DNA of 49,026 bases from Alphaproteobacteria bacterium (GCA_030426465.1 JAUHYK010000026.1:1-49026), one strand, 5' to 3'. Numbered from the stretch's first letter, positions 1-8,677 are shown. Notes: a model not told the origin generated them from the sequence alone. Translations and numbers: made by a program.

Positions 1-48
1 ACCAGGCGGAAACTGTATGCCAATCGCACCACGCATCAGGATTCATGA
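1..48 (+). CDS. C-terminal end of an unidentified upstream gene (partial)
   Basis: Reading from base 1 gives 15 codons ending TTHQDS and a TGA at 46-48. That TGA overlaps the ATG of the next gene as ATGA, a common sign of translational coupling. Too little remains to name a family. Even that this is coding rests mainly on the ATGA overlap. Confidence 0.35.
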   Translation, partial: TRRKLYANRTTHQDS

Positions 49-374
49 GTCGACCGGATCAGATCGAACAGGAACTCATCAAAGCCGCCAAGGGGCTCCA
101 GAATGGGAACGATGGATTAGCCAGAGTCTGCGCACGACGAGCCGTGGCTCTGGCCTCCCGGCAATGGGCTGCGCAACAGAAGCTGGCGACCTGGAAGGGA
201 GATACCATGCATCACCTTCATCGCATTCAAGCAGAATCCACGTTCCCGCTACCGGTGCGAGCGGCTGCGCAACGACTTCTGACCAAAGTGACCGAACAGT
301 CACAGTTGCCCATGAGCACCGACCCCATCACCGACGCCCGCATCATCCTTGACCATCTGAATGCAGAAATTTGA
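45..374 (+). CDS. Small helical protein, HEPN-like in its first half (function unknown)
   Basis: A 109-residue protein predicted to be mostly helical. Residues about 4-45 (LIKAAKGLQNGNDGLARVCA, then RRAVALAS) resemble the helical start of SAV_6107-type HEPN domains, by family memory only. No RX4-6H RNase motif typical of toxic HEPN proteins is visible, so a nuclease role is not supported. The start at 45 overlaps the stop of the preceding frame (ATGA), and the next gene follows closely on the same strand, so this looks like an operon. Base composition is that of the left, foreign part of the window. Confidence 0.6.
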   Translation: MSRPDQIEQELIKAAKGLQNGNDGLARVCARRAVALASRQWAAQQKLATWKGDTMHHLHRIQAESTFPLPVRAAAQRLLTKVTEQSQLPMSTDPITDARIILDHLNAEI

Positions 375-444
375 TACCAGCCATTCGGAAACCCGTCCCG
401 GTCTTCAAGCTTTCCTCAGAGACATCCCACTCCTCGACCAGTCA

Positions 445-1380
445 ATGCGTTTGTGCACAATCCAACAAAAATTTCGCCAACCCAATTGTCATGTTTCTAA
501 GACTGGACTCCAATTCCTGTTTCTGACGATTTTTGTGATGATGGCTCACCCCGGATTCGTGATGGGAAGTGCCTCCCCCCAATTCATCATTGAAGCCCCG
601 GAATCCCTGGAACCCTTAGCTGCCCAACTGAAGGACAGCAACCCCCAAGCCCTGCAGCATATGATGGACTTTATGGGACTTGAACATCCCGGACTTCCCA
701 TTCGAGTCATCCTGGCGCCAAAGGAATCGCCCCTTGCACAGGAAGCACCCGAATGGATGTCCGGGTACGCCGTCAGTCAGACTTCCACAATTGTGCTCCT
801 CACTGACCGGAGTTTGACCTATCCGGATGATTCACTCAACGAGGTCTTTCTGCATGAAATTGGCCATATCCTGGCCCATCGGGCGGCAGGAGAACAGCCC
901 CTGCCACGCTGGTTTGATGAGGGATTAGCGATGATGGCCGCCCGAAAATGGGAATTGGAAGATCGAGCCCGATTAGTCTGGGCAATGGTCTCCAACACGC
1001 ACGTCTCCCTGCATGAACTCAATACGCTTTTCAGCAAAGATGAGACCTCTGTCCGACGGGCCTATGTGCTGGCTTACGCCTTTACGCGAGACCTTCTGGA
1101 ACACACAGGGCAGGATACCCCCAAACGTCTTTTGGCGAAAGTCCGGCAAGGCCTGTCCTTTTCTGAAGCCTTTGCGCAAACTACCTTTATGACACTCACA
1201 GATGCAGAAGAGCAGTTCTGGAGTCGGCAGACACTCTGGAATCGCTGGATCCCTGTGGCCACCAGTTCCGGCATGGTCTGGCTCGCGATCACCTTCCTGG
1301 CCTTTTGGGCGTTTTCCAAACAGCGGATGCGAGCAGCAGCCATTAAGAAAGGATGGGAAGAAGATGACGATGATCTCTGA
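445..1380 (+). CDS. Membrane-anchored zinc metallopeptidase, peptidase MA-like family
   Basis: The catalytic motif HEIGH is at about residues 137-141 (DNA 853-867). About 20 residues later WFDEGLAMM supplies the glutamate expected as third zinc ligand in gluzincins. A hydrophobic stretch near the N-terminus (LQFLFLTIFVMM, about residues 22-33) looks like a signal sequence or anchor. A second hydrophobic segment near the C-terminus (SSGMVWLAITFLAFWAF) is followed by basic then very acidic residues, so the peptidase domain probably faces the periplasm. The start is uncertain: ATG 445 gives a sensible N-terminus, while ATG 361 is in frame and would overlap the upstream gene by 14 bases. The substrate cannot be inferred. 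Confidence 0.7.
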   Translation: MRLCTIQQKFRQPNCHVSKTGLQFLFLTIFVMMAHPGFVMGSASPQFIIEAPESLEPLAAQLKDSNPQALQHMMDFMGLEHPGLPIRVILAPKESPLAQEAPEWMSGYAVSQTSTIVLLTDRSLTYPDDSLNEVFLHEIGHILAHRAAGEQPLPRWFDEGLAMMAARKWELEDRARLVWAMVSNTHVSLHELNTLFSKDETSVRRAYVLAYAFTRDLLEHTGQDTPKRLLAKVRQGLSFSEAFAQTTFMTLTDAEEQFWSRQTLWNRWIPVATSSGMVWLAITFLAFWAFSKQRMRAAAIKKGWEEDDDDL

Positions 1381-1519
1381 TGGGTTGCCTCACGACAAAC
1401 ATCTCAGAACCATTCAGCAATGCATTGCTGGAAGAGGGATGAAAATTTCATTCTAAAATGTTTTACTGGTATGACATACGATTGTAATGTTCTCTATCCA
1501 CCTTGGAAGGAAAATACCT

Positions 1520-2272
1520 ATGCCTCAAAAACTTCAGGACAAAGTGGCGGTCATTACGGGTGGCAATAGTGGCATTGGTTTGGCCACAGCCAAATTATTT
1601 CAGGCTGAAGGGGCCAGGGTGATCATTACGGGAAGAAGGAAAGAGCCGGTGGAAGCGGCTGTGAAAGAGATCGGAGGAGCGAGTGCCGGTTTCGTATCGG
1701 ATACCGGGAATCTCAATGACATTGCGGATTTGTATCAGCAGATACACAAGACGGCGGGAAAGATCGATGTTCTCTTCCTCAATGCCGGCATTGCGATTTT
1801 TGGCCCCTTTGACACCGTAGACGAAGCCACATTCGATAGGATGGTCGATGTCAATTTCAAAGGCCTGTTCTTCAATATTCAAAAAGCCCTGCCGCTGCTG
1901 AATAAAGGAGCATCGATCATTATCAATTCGTCCATCGCCGACCAGAAAGGGTTTCCCAATTCCAGTGTCTATGGTGCAACCAAAGCGGCCGTTCGGAATC
2001 TGGCCAGAACCTTGTCGACTGAACTTCTCGACAGAAACATCCGGGTAAACGCTCTGGCCCCTGGACCAATTGATACCCCTATCTTTGAGAAAGTGGGCGT
2101 TCCCGCAGAAGACGTTCCAGGCATGAAAGCCAGCTTTGGTGAACAAAACCCTATGAAACGAATGGGAACCTCTCATGAAGTCGCCACAGCGGCGTTATTT
2201 CTGGCATCAGATGATTCATCCTATATCACGGGAATTGACCTTCCCGTCGATGGAGGCGCCACACAACTGTAA
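1520..2272 (+). CDS. SDR-family NAD(P)-dependent oxidoreductase
   Basis: A 250-residue classical short-chain dehydrogenase/reductase. The cofactor motif TGGNSGIG is at about residues 11-18, NAG at about 88-90, and the catalytic Ser-Tyr-Lys set appears as NSSIAD and then VYGATKAA. A C-terminal substrate loop ends with DLPVDGGATQL, typical of the family. The arginines of TGRRKE after beta-2 suggest a preference for NADP(H), as an inference. ATG 1520 is preferred over upstream in-frame ATG 1487 because GGAAGG lies 9 bases before it and the Rossmann fold begins right after. The substrate is unknown; it converges on the cupin gene across a 93-base gap. Confidence 0.9.
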   Translation: MPQKLQDKVAVITGGNSGIGLATAKLFQAEGARVIITGRRKEPVEAAVKEIGGASAGFVSDTGNLNDIADLYQQIHKTAGKIDVLFLNAGIAIFGPFDTVDEATFDRMVDVNFKGLFFNIQKALPLLNKGASIIINSSIADQKGFPNSSVYGATKAAVRNLARTLSTELLDRNIRVNALAPGPIDTPIFEKVGVPAEDVPGMKASFGEQNPMKRMGTSHEVATAALFLASDDSSYITGIDLPVDGGATQL

Positions 2273-2365
2273 CTTTTTCACTGATGGCGGCGAGTAACCA
2301 GGGAATCAATCCATCCTTATAGCCTAAAAGGGAGCATCTCTTTGGGGGAAGGGGGGAAGTATTTT

Positions 2366-2893
2366 TCAGTCAGCAAGGTAGAGACTGCCGTGGCTCAGCA
2401 AATCGAGAAGTAAGGAATCATTCCCTTCCGACGGGACGTAGTCCTCCGAACCGATTTGGCGTTTGGCACACAAGGTTTTCACCAGATCCGTCATGGGCCC
2501 ACTGCAGGTATACCGACGTCCATCAACAAATAACCAGAGATTCGGTCCATGTTCATGAAACGCAAAACGTGAGCCTTCATTTCTGACAAGTTTTCCACCC
2601 TCCGAAATATGGGTACGAACTTCTTCCAGACGGTGTTTCTCCGGTGCCATCTCCTCCTCGTGGTATTTCGGAGAGGTCATATAACACCCAAACCATTGAG
2701 CCAGCCTGCTCTCATCTTCGACATACCGGGCAAAGATCTGCTGAACCTTTTTCACCGCCTCGGATGTAATTTGACCGGGATTGGCTTGAGGAACCAGATC
2801 CGGATCCGCATAGCGAACCTCTTCGCTCAACGCTTCTCCAACCGACTCGGAATAGTCGAGCAAGATATCCCGATGAGACGGCGCACGAAATCC
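2366..2893 (-). CDS. Cupin (ROXA/JmjC-like) domain protein, C-terminal part only
   Basis: The minus-strand frame reads GFRAPSHRDILLDYSESVGE at the break and runs to a stop at 2366. The GFRAPSH...LL pattern is characteristic of the segment after the cupin barrel in ROXA/YcfD-type 2-oxoglutarate oxygenases that hydroxylate ribosomal protein residues. The remainder matches the helical plus winged-helix-like C-terminal region of that family. The iron-binding cupin core should lie upstream but is missing, because the DNA switches to pckA in another frame at 2875-2893. The gene is therefore cut by the junction, not by a mutation inside it. Confidence 0.6.
   Translation of the reverse strand, partial: GFRAPSHRDILLDYSESVGEALSEEVRYADPDLVPQANPGQITSEAVKKVQQIFARYVEDESRLAQWFGCYMTSPKYHEEEMAPEKHRLEEVRTHISEGGKLVRNEGSRFAFHEHGPNLWLFVDGRRYTCSGPMTDLVKTLCAKRQIGSEDYVPSEGNDSLLLDLLSHGSLYLAD
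2875..2893. other. Junction between two unrelated DNA segments (likely assembly chimera)
   Basis: On the minus strand the 19 bases GGATTTCGTGCGCCGTCTC are read as the end of the recognisable pckA sequence (DFVRRL) in one frame. In another frame they begin the recognisable cupin sequence (GFRAPS). Base composition and codon use change sharply here, from roughly balanced on the left to GC-rich on the right. Two gene halves from different families meeting over a short shared word fits a false join better than a biological fusion. Confidence 0.8.
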
Positions 2894-3423
2894 ACCGCGA
2901 TCACCGTTTTAGAGCCGCAGCCATGCACGGCCGGATCGGCGGCGAAGCCCGGAAGATCGACAATGGTGAAATCGGGATCGCCGCCCCGTTCGTCCATGGG
3001 CGGGCGCACGAGGAGATGCTGGATGAAAAGACTGTGCCAGGCATATTCGGTGAAGACGCGAACCTTGATGCCATAGGTCTTGTCGGCACCGCCGGCGAGA
3101 TCCTGCATGATCAGCTCACGCGAGGACGCATAATCGAGCATATCCGCGTGGAGCTGCTCGAACTGTTCCGGGCTCATGGGCTTGTTCGCGTCCCACCAGA
3201 TCTTGTTCTCGATTTCCGGATGGCGGACGATAAATTTATCCTGAGCCGACCGGCCGGTATGTTCACCGGTCTTCACAACCAGCGGGCCGTCCTTGGCGAT
3301 CTCGCCTTCGCCGCGGGCCACCGCCAGCTGATAAAGGGCCGCCGCCGTCAAATTCGCCAATTCGCGCGGCGCGCGATCTTCAAAGCTGCGCGCCCCCTGC
3401 GTCGCCGTTACGGATAAACTCAT
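2875..3423 (-). CDS. pckA: Phosphoenolpyruvate carboxykinase (ATP), N-terminal third only
   Basis: PckA converts oxaloacetate and ATP to phosphoenolpyruvate, the first committed step of gluconeogenesis. About 183 residues remain. They include the phosphate/CO2-site segment VKTGEHTGRSAQDKF, then FTEYAWHSLFIQHLLVRPP and FTIVDLPGF...TVIAVDF, all typical of the alphaproteobacterial ATP-dependent enzyme. The kinase motif region (GLSGTGKTT in relatives) is absent because the sequence changes to foreign DNA at the junction. ATG 3423 is chosen because AGGGAGAC sits just upstream on the minus strand. The full gene would be about 1.6 kb. Confidence 0.9.
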
Positions 3424-3674
3424 CAAATGTCTCCCTGGACCTCAAATAGCCGGGCGATCCAGCCGCGCCCGGCGCATTGAACATGCACCTGTCATGCCGT
3501 CAGCAAATTCCGCTCTTAGCGGCAAAATCCGGTCATGGCCACAAGACGAGGGGCGGATTCCGGCCCTAATTCCTGATCTTTTCCCCTGAGGGCCCAACTT
3601 CCTTCCCGTTAACCAACCCGGCTAACAGGCTGTTAAGGCCGTTGCGGGACATTCTGAGCCGGGAGAATGGGCAT

Positions 3675-3926
3675 ATGGAAAGCATTTTCGACGCATTTTC
3701 AGTAATGCTTTTTTTGGCGACGACGGGACTTTTCATCCTCCGTCAGCGCCATGAAAGCCCCCCTTTGGCGCCGTATCTCGTCATTGCGCTTGTCTGCGTT
3801 GTCGGCAACTGGCTTGGCAATAATGGCGGCGGCGTCGCGGCCGTGGGACTGCTGATTGCGGCGGCTTTTCTGACGCTTCACCTCGCCAGTGAGCCTTATC
3901 GCGAAGATCCCGAAGAACAGAACTGA
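3675..3926 (+). CDS. Small inner-membrane protein, possibly XrtV sorting-system accessory protein
   Basis: An 83-residue protein with two or three hydrophobic segments: FSVMLFLATTGLFIL, LVIALVCVVGNWLG, and VAAVGLLIAAAFLTLHLA. The central GNWLGNNGG and the overall pattern recall the small XrtV exosortase accessory proteins of alphaproteobacteria; this is from memory and needs a profile search. No exosortase or PEP-CTERM substrate was recognised nearby. GGGAGA eight bases upstream supports ATG 3675. It is divergent from pckA across a 251-base spacer. Confidence 0.5.
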   Translation: MESIFDAFSVMLFLATTGLFILRQRHESPPLAPYLVIALVCVVGNWLGNNGGGVAAVGLLIAAAFLTLHLASEPYREDPEEQN

Positions 3927-3952
3927 CGACGCCCGCGCTGCGTCAATGCGCG

Positions 3953-5212
3953 CTAATCCCAGAACCAGAAGCGCCGCTCCCTGCACCACAGGGACAAGAG
4001 CCATTTTTCACCTTTGATCACCGGCGCGCCAGCATGCAGCGTTTCGGGATAGGGCTCCCCCGCCGCCGTCGTGTTCTCAAAAACAAACGCATCGCCCGTG
4101 TGGCCTTTATGCTCAATCTTCAGTTCCGGAAAAACGGTCGCGCCGCCGGCGTAAGCGTCATTGAGCGCAACCAGGAGGGTCCGGGCGCGCTGGCCCGTCC
4201 GGCGGACTTCGGAATAATCATTCTCGTCTTCTGGCAGGTAGTCACGGTGCGGTTTATATTCCTGACCGGCCCGATAGCGCAGAACGCCGATGAGCTCGCA
4301 ATTTCCCCATTCCACCTCCGCGGCGGCGGCAAGGCGGCGATAGATCGCGATCAGCATCAGGTCGAGATCGAGAAGACTGATCAACGCACCTTCGGAAGTG
4401 CGGTACTGTGCATGGTCAGCGGCGCTTTTTTCCGGATCGACAACCAGCGAGGGGGTCAGTAACGGCGCCGAGGCGCAGATCACATAATCGCATTCGTCGC
4501 GGGAAAGAAGCGCCGGTATGCGATAGAGGCAAGGCGCCTCATGCAGGATATCTTTTTCCGGAGTGGCTGACGGCGGCGCCTTTGCGGCGGAGACAAGGTC
4601 TTCGATATCGATATCCGGGCTCGCGGTTCGATCATCCGTTAGCGGATCAAGAGTGATAAAATCGACGCCGCGCTTCCTGAGACTGGCGCGCGCCATCGCC
4701 GCCTCGCTTTCGCTCATCAACCCCGGGCGGCGTGCAGCATAGGCAAGCGCGACCCAATCACCCTTGCGTGCGGCGGCGGCCAGCAGTTTCGCGCCGGCCC
4801 ATCGCCGTCCGGACATACTTTCCGCCAGCAAAGCAAGCTCACGCATGGCGGCGGGATGGCCAGCCTCCACCGCCTCGCCCAACAGCGCGATGGCGCCCGC
4901 CCAGTCCTGTTTCACACCGAGACCAAGGGCCGTCAAAACAGCGAGAAGGCGCATGGCGGCCCCACCGCCGGCATGACGCGCGCGGGTGAGATGCGTGACA
5001 GCATCGTCAACGCGCATTTCATCTGGGCGCGCCGCTAAAAGCTCGCAGGCGATGGTGTAAAGTGCGCCGGGGTGACCGGCCTCAGCAGCTTTCTGCGTCC
5101 ATTCGCGCGCCGCGTCGCGTTGACCCGAGCGCTCCAGCAGCGCCGCCAGCCGGTATTGGCTCGCCGCATCCCCGCCGCGCGCAAGCGCTTCGATTTCCTC
5201 AAGATTTTCCAT
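3953..5212 (-). CDS. Sel1-repeat protein fused to a prolyl-4-hydroxylase (Fe(II)/2-oxoglutarate) domain
   Basis: A 419-residue protein in two parts. The first ~180 residues are Sel1/TPR-like helical repeats (SQYRLAALLERSG, HPGALYTIACELL, HPAAMRELALLAES). The C-terminal ~180 residues are a P4Hc oxygenase with the iron ligands H322-R-D324 and H393 and the 2-oxoglutarate lysine K403 (LHAGAPVIKGEKW). Such enzymes hydroxylate proline or another side chain; the repeats probably bind the protein substrate. No signal peptide is seen, so it is likely cytoplasmic. ATG 5212 follows AGGGGCAGG; an in-frame ATG at 5275 lacks a site. It is divergent from the acyltransferase across 80 bases. Confidence 0.85.
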   Translation of the reverse strand: MENLEEIEALARGGDAASQYRLAALLERSGQRDAAREWTQKAAEAGHPGALYTIACELLAARPDEMRVDDAVTHLTRARHAGGGAAMRLLAVLTALGLGVKQDWAGAIALLGEAVEAGHPAAMRELALLAESMSGRRWAGAKLLAAAARKGDWVALAYAARRPGLMSESEAAMARASLRKRGVDFITLDPLTDDRTASPDIDIEDLVSAAKAPPSATPEKDILHEAPCLYRIPALLSRDECDYVICASAPLLTPSLVVDPEKSAADHAQYRTSEGALISLLDLDLMLIAIYRRLAAAAEVEWGNCELIGVLRYRAGQEYKPHRDYLPEDENDYSEVRRTGQRARTLLVALNDAYAGGATVFPELKIEHKGHTGDAFVFENTTAAGEPYPETLHAGAPVIKGEKWLLSLWCRERRFWFWD

Positions 5213-5292
5213 GCCTGCCCCTATTTGATCTTTGATAGCATGAGCCAAGCAAGGTAAAAACCGGCTCTGATCCAACCCGGGTGTGATAATTT

Positions 5293-6171
5293 ATGGACGC
5301 GACGCCGTCCTCTTTTACAGGTGACGACGATGACGCCGACGGGCGGCACATTGTCGATGTGTTGATCGAGGAGCGCGCCCATCGTCTGCGCGCCTCGCCA
5401 CTCTGGCCGGTCTACAAGTCACTTCTCTATCCGCTTCTGCTCTACAAGCCCGCCGTGAAGATGGCCGATGAAATCGCTGACAAACCGGCGCGCGGCGTGT
5501 TCGACTATATCAGCGATCTGTTGTCGCTCGACGTGCAGGTCAAAGGCCTGGAGCACCTGCCGCAGGACGGCCGCGTCCTCATCGCCTCGACCCACCCGAC
5601 CGGCATTCCCGACGGCGTCGCCATGTTTGACGCCATCAAAGAGCGCCGACCGGACATGACCTTCTTCGCCAATCGCGATGCTCTTCGCGCGGCGCCCGGT
5701 CTTGAAGACATGATCATTCCTGTAGAGTGGGTGCAAACCAAACGCACGGCGGCGCGCTCGCGCGAAACGCTGGAGAGCGCGATCAAGGCGTTTCAGGATG
5801 AAAAGTGCGTCGTTCTGTTTCCCTCGGGGCGTCTCGCTTTCATGGATGACGGCAAAAAACTCACCGAACAGGAATGGCTCACCTCAATCGCAATTTTCGC
5901 CCGCAAATATGATTGCCCGGTCGTGCCGGCCCATATCGAGATGCGCAATTCAGCGCTTTATTACTGGTTCTGGAAGCTCAACACGGAGCTTCGCGACATC
6001 ACCTTGTTCCACGAGCTTTTGAACAAGAAAGACAAGACCTATCGCATCACCTTCGGGCCGAAGATTGAACCGGCGGCCCTGAAAGGCGATGCGAAAAATG
6101 TCACTGACGCGCTGCGCCGTCACGCCATGACGCTAGGAGAAAATCCTGCGCCATGGCTGCCCTTGGATTAG
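5293..6171 (+). CDS. PlsC-type lysophospholipid/glycerolipid acyltransferase family protein
   Basis: A 292-residue acyltransferase. Motif I is STHPTGIPD with H101 and D107, an HX5D spacing instead of the textbook HX4D, as in some divergent subfamilies. Motif II-like FFANRDAL follows and motif III is FPSGRLA. An amphipathic or hydrophobic segment (SLLYPLLLYKPAVKM) may attach it to the membrane face. Members move an acyl chain from acyl-ACP or acyl-CoA to a glycerolipid or related acceptor; the acceptor here is unknown. Start ATG 5293 gives an acidic N-terminal tail (DDDDAD). It converges on the VWA gene with one intervening base between stops. Confidence 0.8.
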   Translation: MDATPSSFTGDDDDADGRHIVDVLIEERAHRLRASPLWPVYKSLLYPLLLYKPAVKMADEIADKPARGVFDYISDLLSLDVQVKGLEHLPQDGRVLIASTHPTGIPDGVAMFDAIKERRPDMTFFANRDALRAAPGLEDMIIPVEWVQTKRTAARSRETLESAIKAFQDEKCVVLFPSGRLAFMDDGKKLTEQEWLTSIAIFARKYDCPVVPAHIEMRNSALYYWFWKLNTELRDITLFHELLNKKDKTYRITFGPKIEPAALKGDAKNVTDALRRHAMTLGENPAPWLPLD

Positions 6172-6172
6172 A

Positions 6173-8677
6173 TTATGGCGTCGCCTTGATCGGACGGCGC
6201 GCGAGCAATTTCTTGTTCGCCTGCAAATAGCGCAGTTCGTAATCGCCGGGCTCTTTCGGCATCCGGACGCTGGCCGGGCTTCCTGAGGATACATACCCAT
6301 AGGTGATGTATTTGGCGTCGGGCGAACCCAGTGCGGACACAACGATGAAATCAGACGGTCCCGGCGGCGGGCCGGTGAACTCGACCTTGATGATCTCATT
6401 CACTTTGCCGCTCGCCGGCGCGTTCATAGTCGCCGTCGCCTCGGTCACGGTGATCGCCTCTGTCGCCAGCACTTTCTTGCCGCTTTGAATGACGCGGAGT
6501 TCGTATTCGCCCGCCTCAAGCGGCATGCGAAGCTTCGCCGGGCTTCCGCTCTTGGTATAGTAGTAGGCGCTATATTTATTTGCCGGCTGATCAGGTGACG
6601 CCACAGTAATCCAGTCACCGGATGACGGCTTTGGCGCGGTGTACTCCACTTCAATCGTTTCGCCAGCAATTGCGCTGTCTTTCGCCGACAGCGTAGCGGT
6701 CGCCTCCGTCACCGTAATCGGCTGACGCGCAAGCACTTTTTTACCGCCTTGCACAACACGCAACTCATAGGCGCCGGGCTCCAGCGGCATCCGCACCGTT
6801 CCGGGGCTGCCGCTGCGGGTATAGTGATAATCATTGTACTTATTGGCTGGATCATCCGGGGCCGCCACCGTCACCCAGTCTCCTGAACTGGCCTCTGGCG
6901 CTGTGAAATCCACCGACACTTCTTCACCGGCAATGGCCGTTTCCGGCCCCGTCACCGTCGCCGCAGCTTCAACGACAGTGATCGGGCGGCGCGCCAAAAC
7001 TTTCTTGCCCCCTTGCACAACGCGCAGCTCATAGTCGCCCGGCTCAAGCGGCATACGCACGGTTCCGGGGCTGCCCTGCCGGGTATAGTGATAATCATTA
7101 TATTTACTCGGTTCGGCGTCGGGCGCCGCGACGGTGATCCAGTCGCCTGACCCCGCCTCCGGCGCCGTAAATTCAACCGACACTTCTTCACCGGCCGTCG
7201 CCGTATCCGGCGCGCTGATAGTGGCGAGCGCCGCCGTCACGGTGATCGGCTTGCGCGCCAGCACTTTCTTGCCGCCTTGAACAAAACGAAGCTCATACTC
7301 GCCCGGCTCAAGCGGCATCCGCAGCGACACGGGACTCCCGTCCCGGCTATAGCGGTAGTCATTGTACTTGTTTTCGGGCGCATCAGGCTTCGCCACCGTC
7401 AGCCAGTCGCCGGACCCTGCCGGCGGGCCGGTGAACTCAACCTCCACTTCCTCACCTGCAATCGCCGTGTCCGGCGCCGCCAATGTCGCCGTCGCCGGCG
7501 TCACCTTGATATCGACGCTCGCCAGCACCCGGATTGGCCGACCAAGCATGTAGCGAATTTCATAATCACCCGGCTCAACGGGCAAACGCAGCTCCACCGG
7601 ATTGCCTTGTGAGGTGTAGCGATAGGAAAGGTAACCGCCCTTGTCGGCGCCTTTCTCCGCAATGCCGATATAATCACCTCGGCGGTCGGGCCCGGTCCAA
7701 TGGACTTTGACATTCACGCCCGCCACGCCTTCTCCCGAAGGTTCGGCGCGCACCGTCGCCTCTACGGGGAAGGTCAGCGCGATTGTCACTGTCTTCCAGG
7801 TGTTCTCGGCGACCTTGAAAGCCTTCTGTTCGCCTTTGAGGCCGTCCGACGGACGTATCACCGCGATGTCATATGTCCCCGGCTCAACCTCAATATCGAC
7901 GACGCCGGCGCCGTCTTGCGTGAAGACAGGATCGCCGCCGCCCGCAGGCGTAACAGTCCATGTGAGACCTTCCTCGATGACGAGGCCGCCTTCGAGCTCA
8001 GTGGCGCGCAGGCGCACTTTCGTCGCCGTCACCGTTTCGACTTCTGCGACAACGGTTTCTTCAAGCGCTTGCGTCAACTCGCCGGCATTGGACGCCGAAA
8101 CGAACTGGCCACCTGTATTGTCGGCGATGCAGCGCAGCTGCGCCTGTGCATTTTCCTCGGTGACGTCGAAGCCCACCACATGCACGGTGAAGTCGGCGCC
8201 AGCGGCTTCGAGCGCTGCGGCGACGCCGCAAGGATCGGGCGCGCAGGTTTCAATCCCATCGCTAACGAGAATGACCGTCGCCTTGTTCTCGGTGTATTTC
8301 AGCTTATCCGCCGCAAGCTTGATCGAATCCGCCATGGGCGTCTTGCCCTTGGGGTTGAGCTTTTGCACCGCGCTGGCGATCGCGCCGCGCTCAGCTCCGA
8401 TCGCCGCCAGTTCTTCGATATCCGCGCAATCGCCTGTGCGCCGGTGCCCATAAGAAATGAGACCAAGACGACGCTCGGACGGAAGGTCGTTCAGAAGATC
8501 GCCAAGAACGCGCTTTGCAATCGTTATTTTCGCTTCACCCTCGATCTGGCCCCACATGGAGCCGGAGGCGTCAAGCACGAGAATTGAATCGCCGCCGCCA
8601 TCTTGGGCAGCCGCAGGCAGCGAGGCGATCATAAAAATGACAGCGGAAAAAACGGAAAAAATTGCGCGGATAGCCAT
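6173..8677 (-). CDS. Exported VWA-domain protein with six C-terminal 88-residue repeats
   Basis: An 834-residue protein with a clear signal peptide (residues 1-24, ending PAAAQ). A von Willebrand factor A domain follows (about 30-215) with the metal-binding MIDAS motif DASGS at 36-40 and a later SDG. A bridging beta domain spans about 218-305. From about 308 to the end come six repeats of about 88 residues, each with a GSGDWITVA-like strand, a YNDYHYT turn, a GSP, a RMPLEPG-YELR strand and a KKVLAR. Repeats 2 to 5 are very alike and the first and last diverge. It is predicted to act in the periplasm or at the surface, binding another protein or polymer. The start is well supported by AAGGGGAG. 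Confidence 0.88.
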   Translation of the reverse strand: MAIRAIFSVFSAVIFMIASLPAAAQDGGGDSILVLDASGSMWGQIEGEAKITIAKRVLGDLLNDLPSERRLGLISYGHRRTGDCADIEELAAIGAERGAIASAVQKLNPKGKTPMADSIKLAADKLKYTENKATVILVSDGIETCAPDPCGVAAALEAAGADFTVHVVGFDVTEENAQAQLRCIADNTGGQFVSASNAGELTQALEETVVAEVETVTATKVRLRATELEGGLVIEEGLTWTVTPAGGGDPVFTQDGAGVVDIEVEPGTYDIAVIRPSDGLKGEQKAFKVAENTWKTVTIALTFPVEATVRAEPSGEGVAGVNVKVHWTGPDRRGDYIGIAEKGADKGGYLSYRYTSQGNPVELRLPVEPGDYEIRYMLGRPIRVLASVDIKVTPATATLAAPDTAIAGEEVEVEFTGPPAGSGDWLTVAKPDAPENKYNDYRYSRDGSPVSLRMPLEPGEYELRFVQGGKKVLARKPITVTAALATISAPDTATAGEEVSVEFTAPEAGSGDWITVAAPDAEPSKYNDYHYTRQGSPGTVRMPLEPGDYELRVVQGGKKVLARRPITVVEAAATVTGPETAIAGEEVSVDFTAPEASSGDWVTVAAPDDPANKYNDYHYTRSGSPGTVRMPLEPGAYELRVVQGGKKVLARQPITVTEATATLSAKDSAIAGETIEVEYTAPKPSSGDWITVASPDQPANKYSAYYYTKSGSPAKLRMPLEAGEYELRVIQSGKKVLATEAITVTEATATMNAPASGKVNEIIKVEFTGPPPGPSDFIVVSALGSPDAKYITYGYVSSGSPASVRMPKEPGDYELRYLQANKKLLARRPIKATP
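6176..7756 (-). repeat. Six tandem ~264-bp in-frame repeats within the VWA gene
   Basis: The period is 88 codons. Middle units share long near-identical DNA, for example the GGGTATAGTGATAATCATT word near 6817 and again near 7078. Such similarity favours unequal recombination or slippage, so copy number may vary between strains and may be collapsed or expanded in assemblies. Confidence 0.8.

Noticed and set aside
7700-8587. Long plus-strand frames opposite the VWA gene
   Set aside because: They are mirror frames of a GC-rich gene with a signal peptide, VWA motifs and repeats. They lack any recognisable domain.
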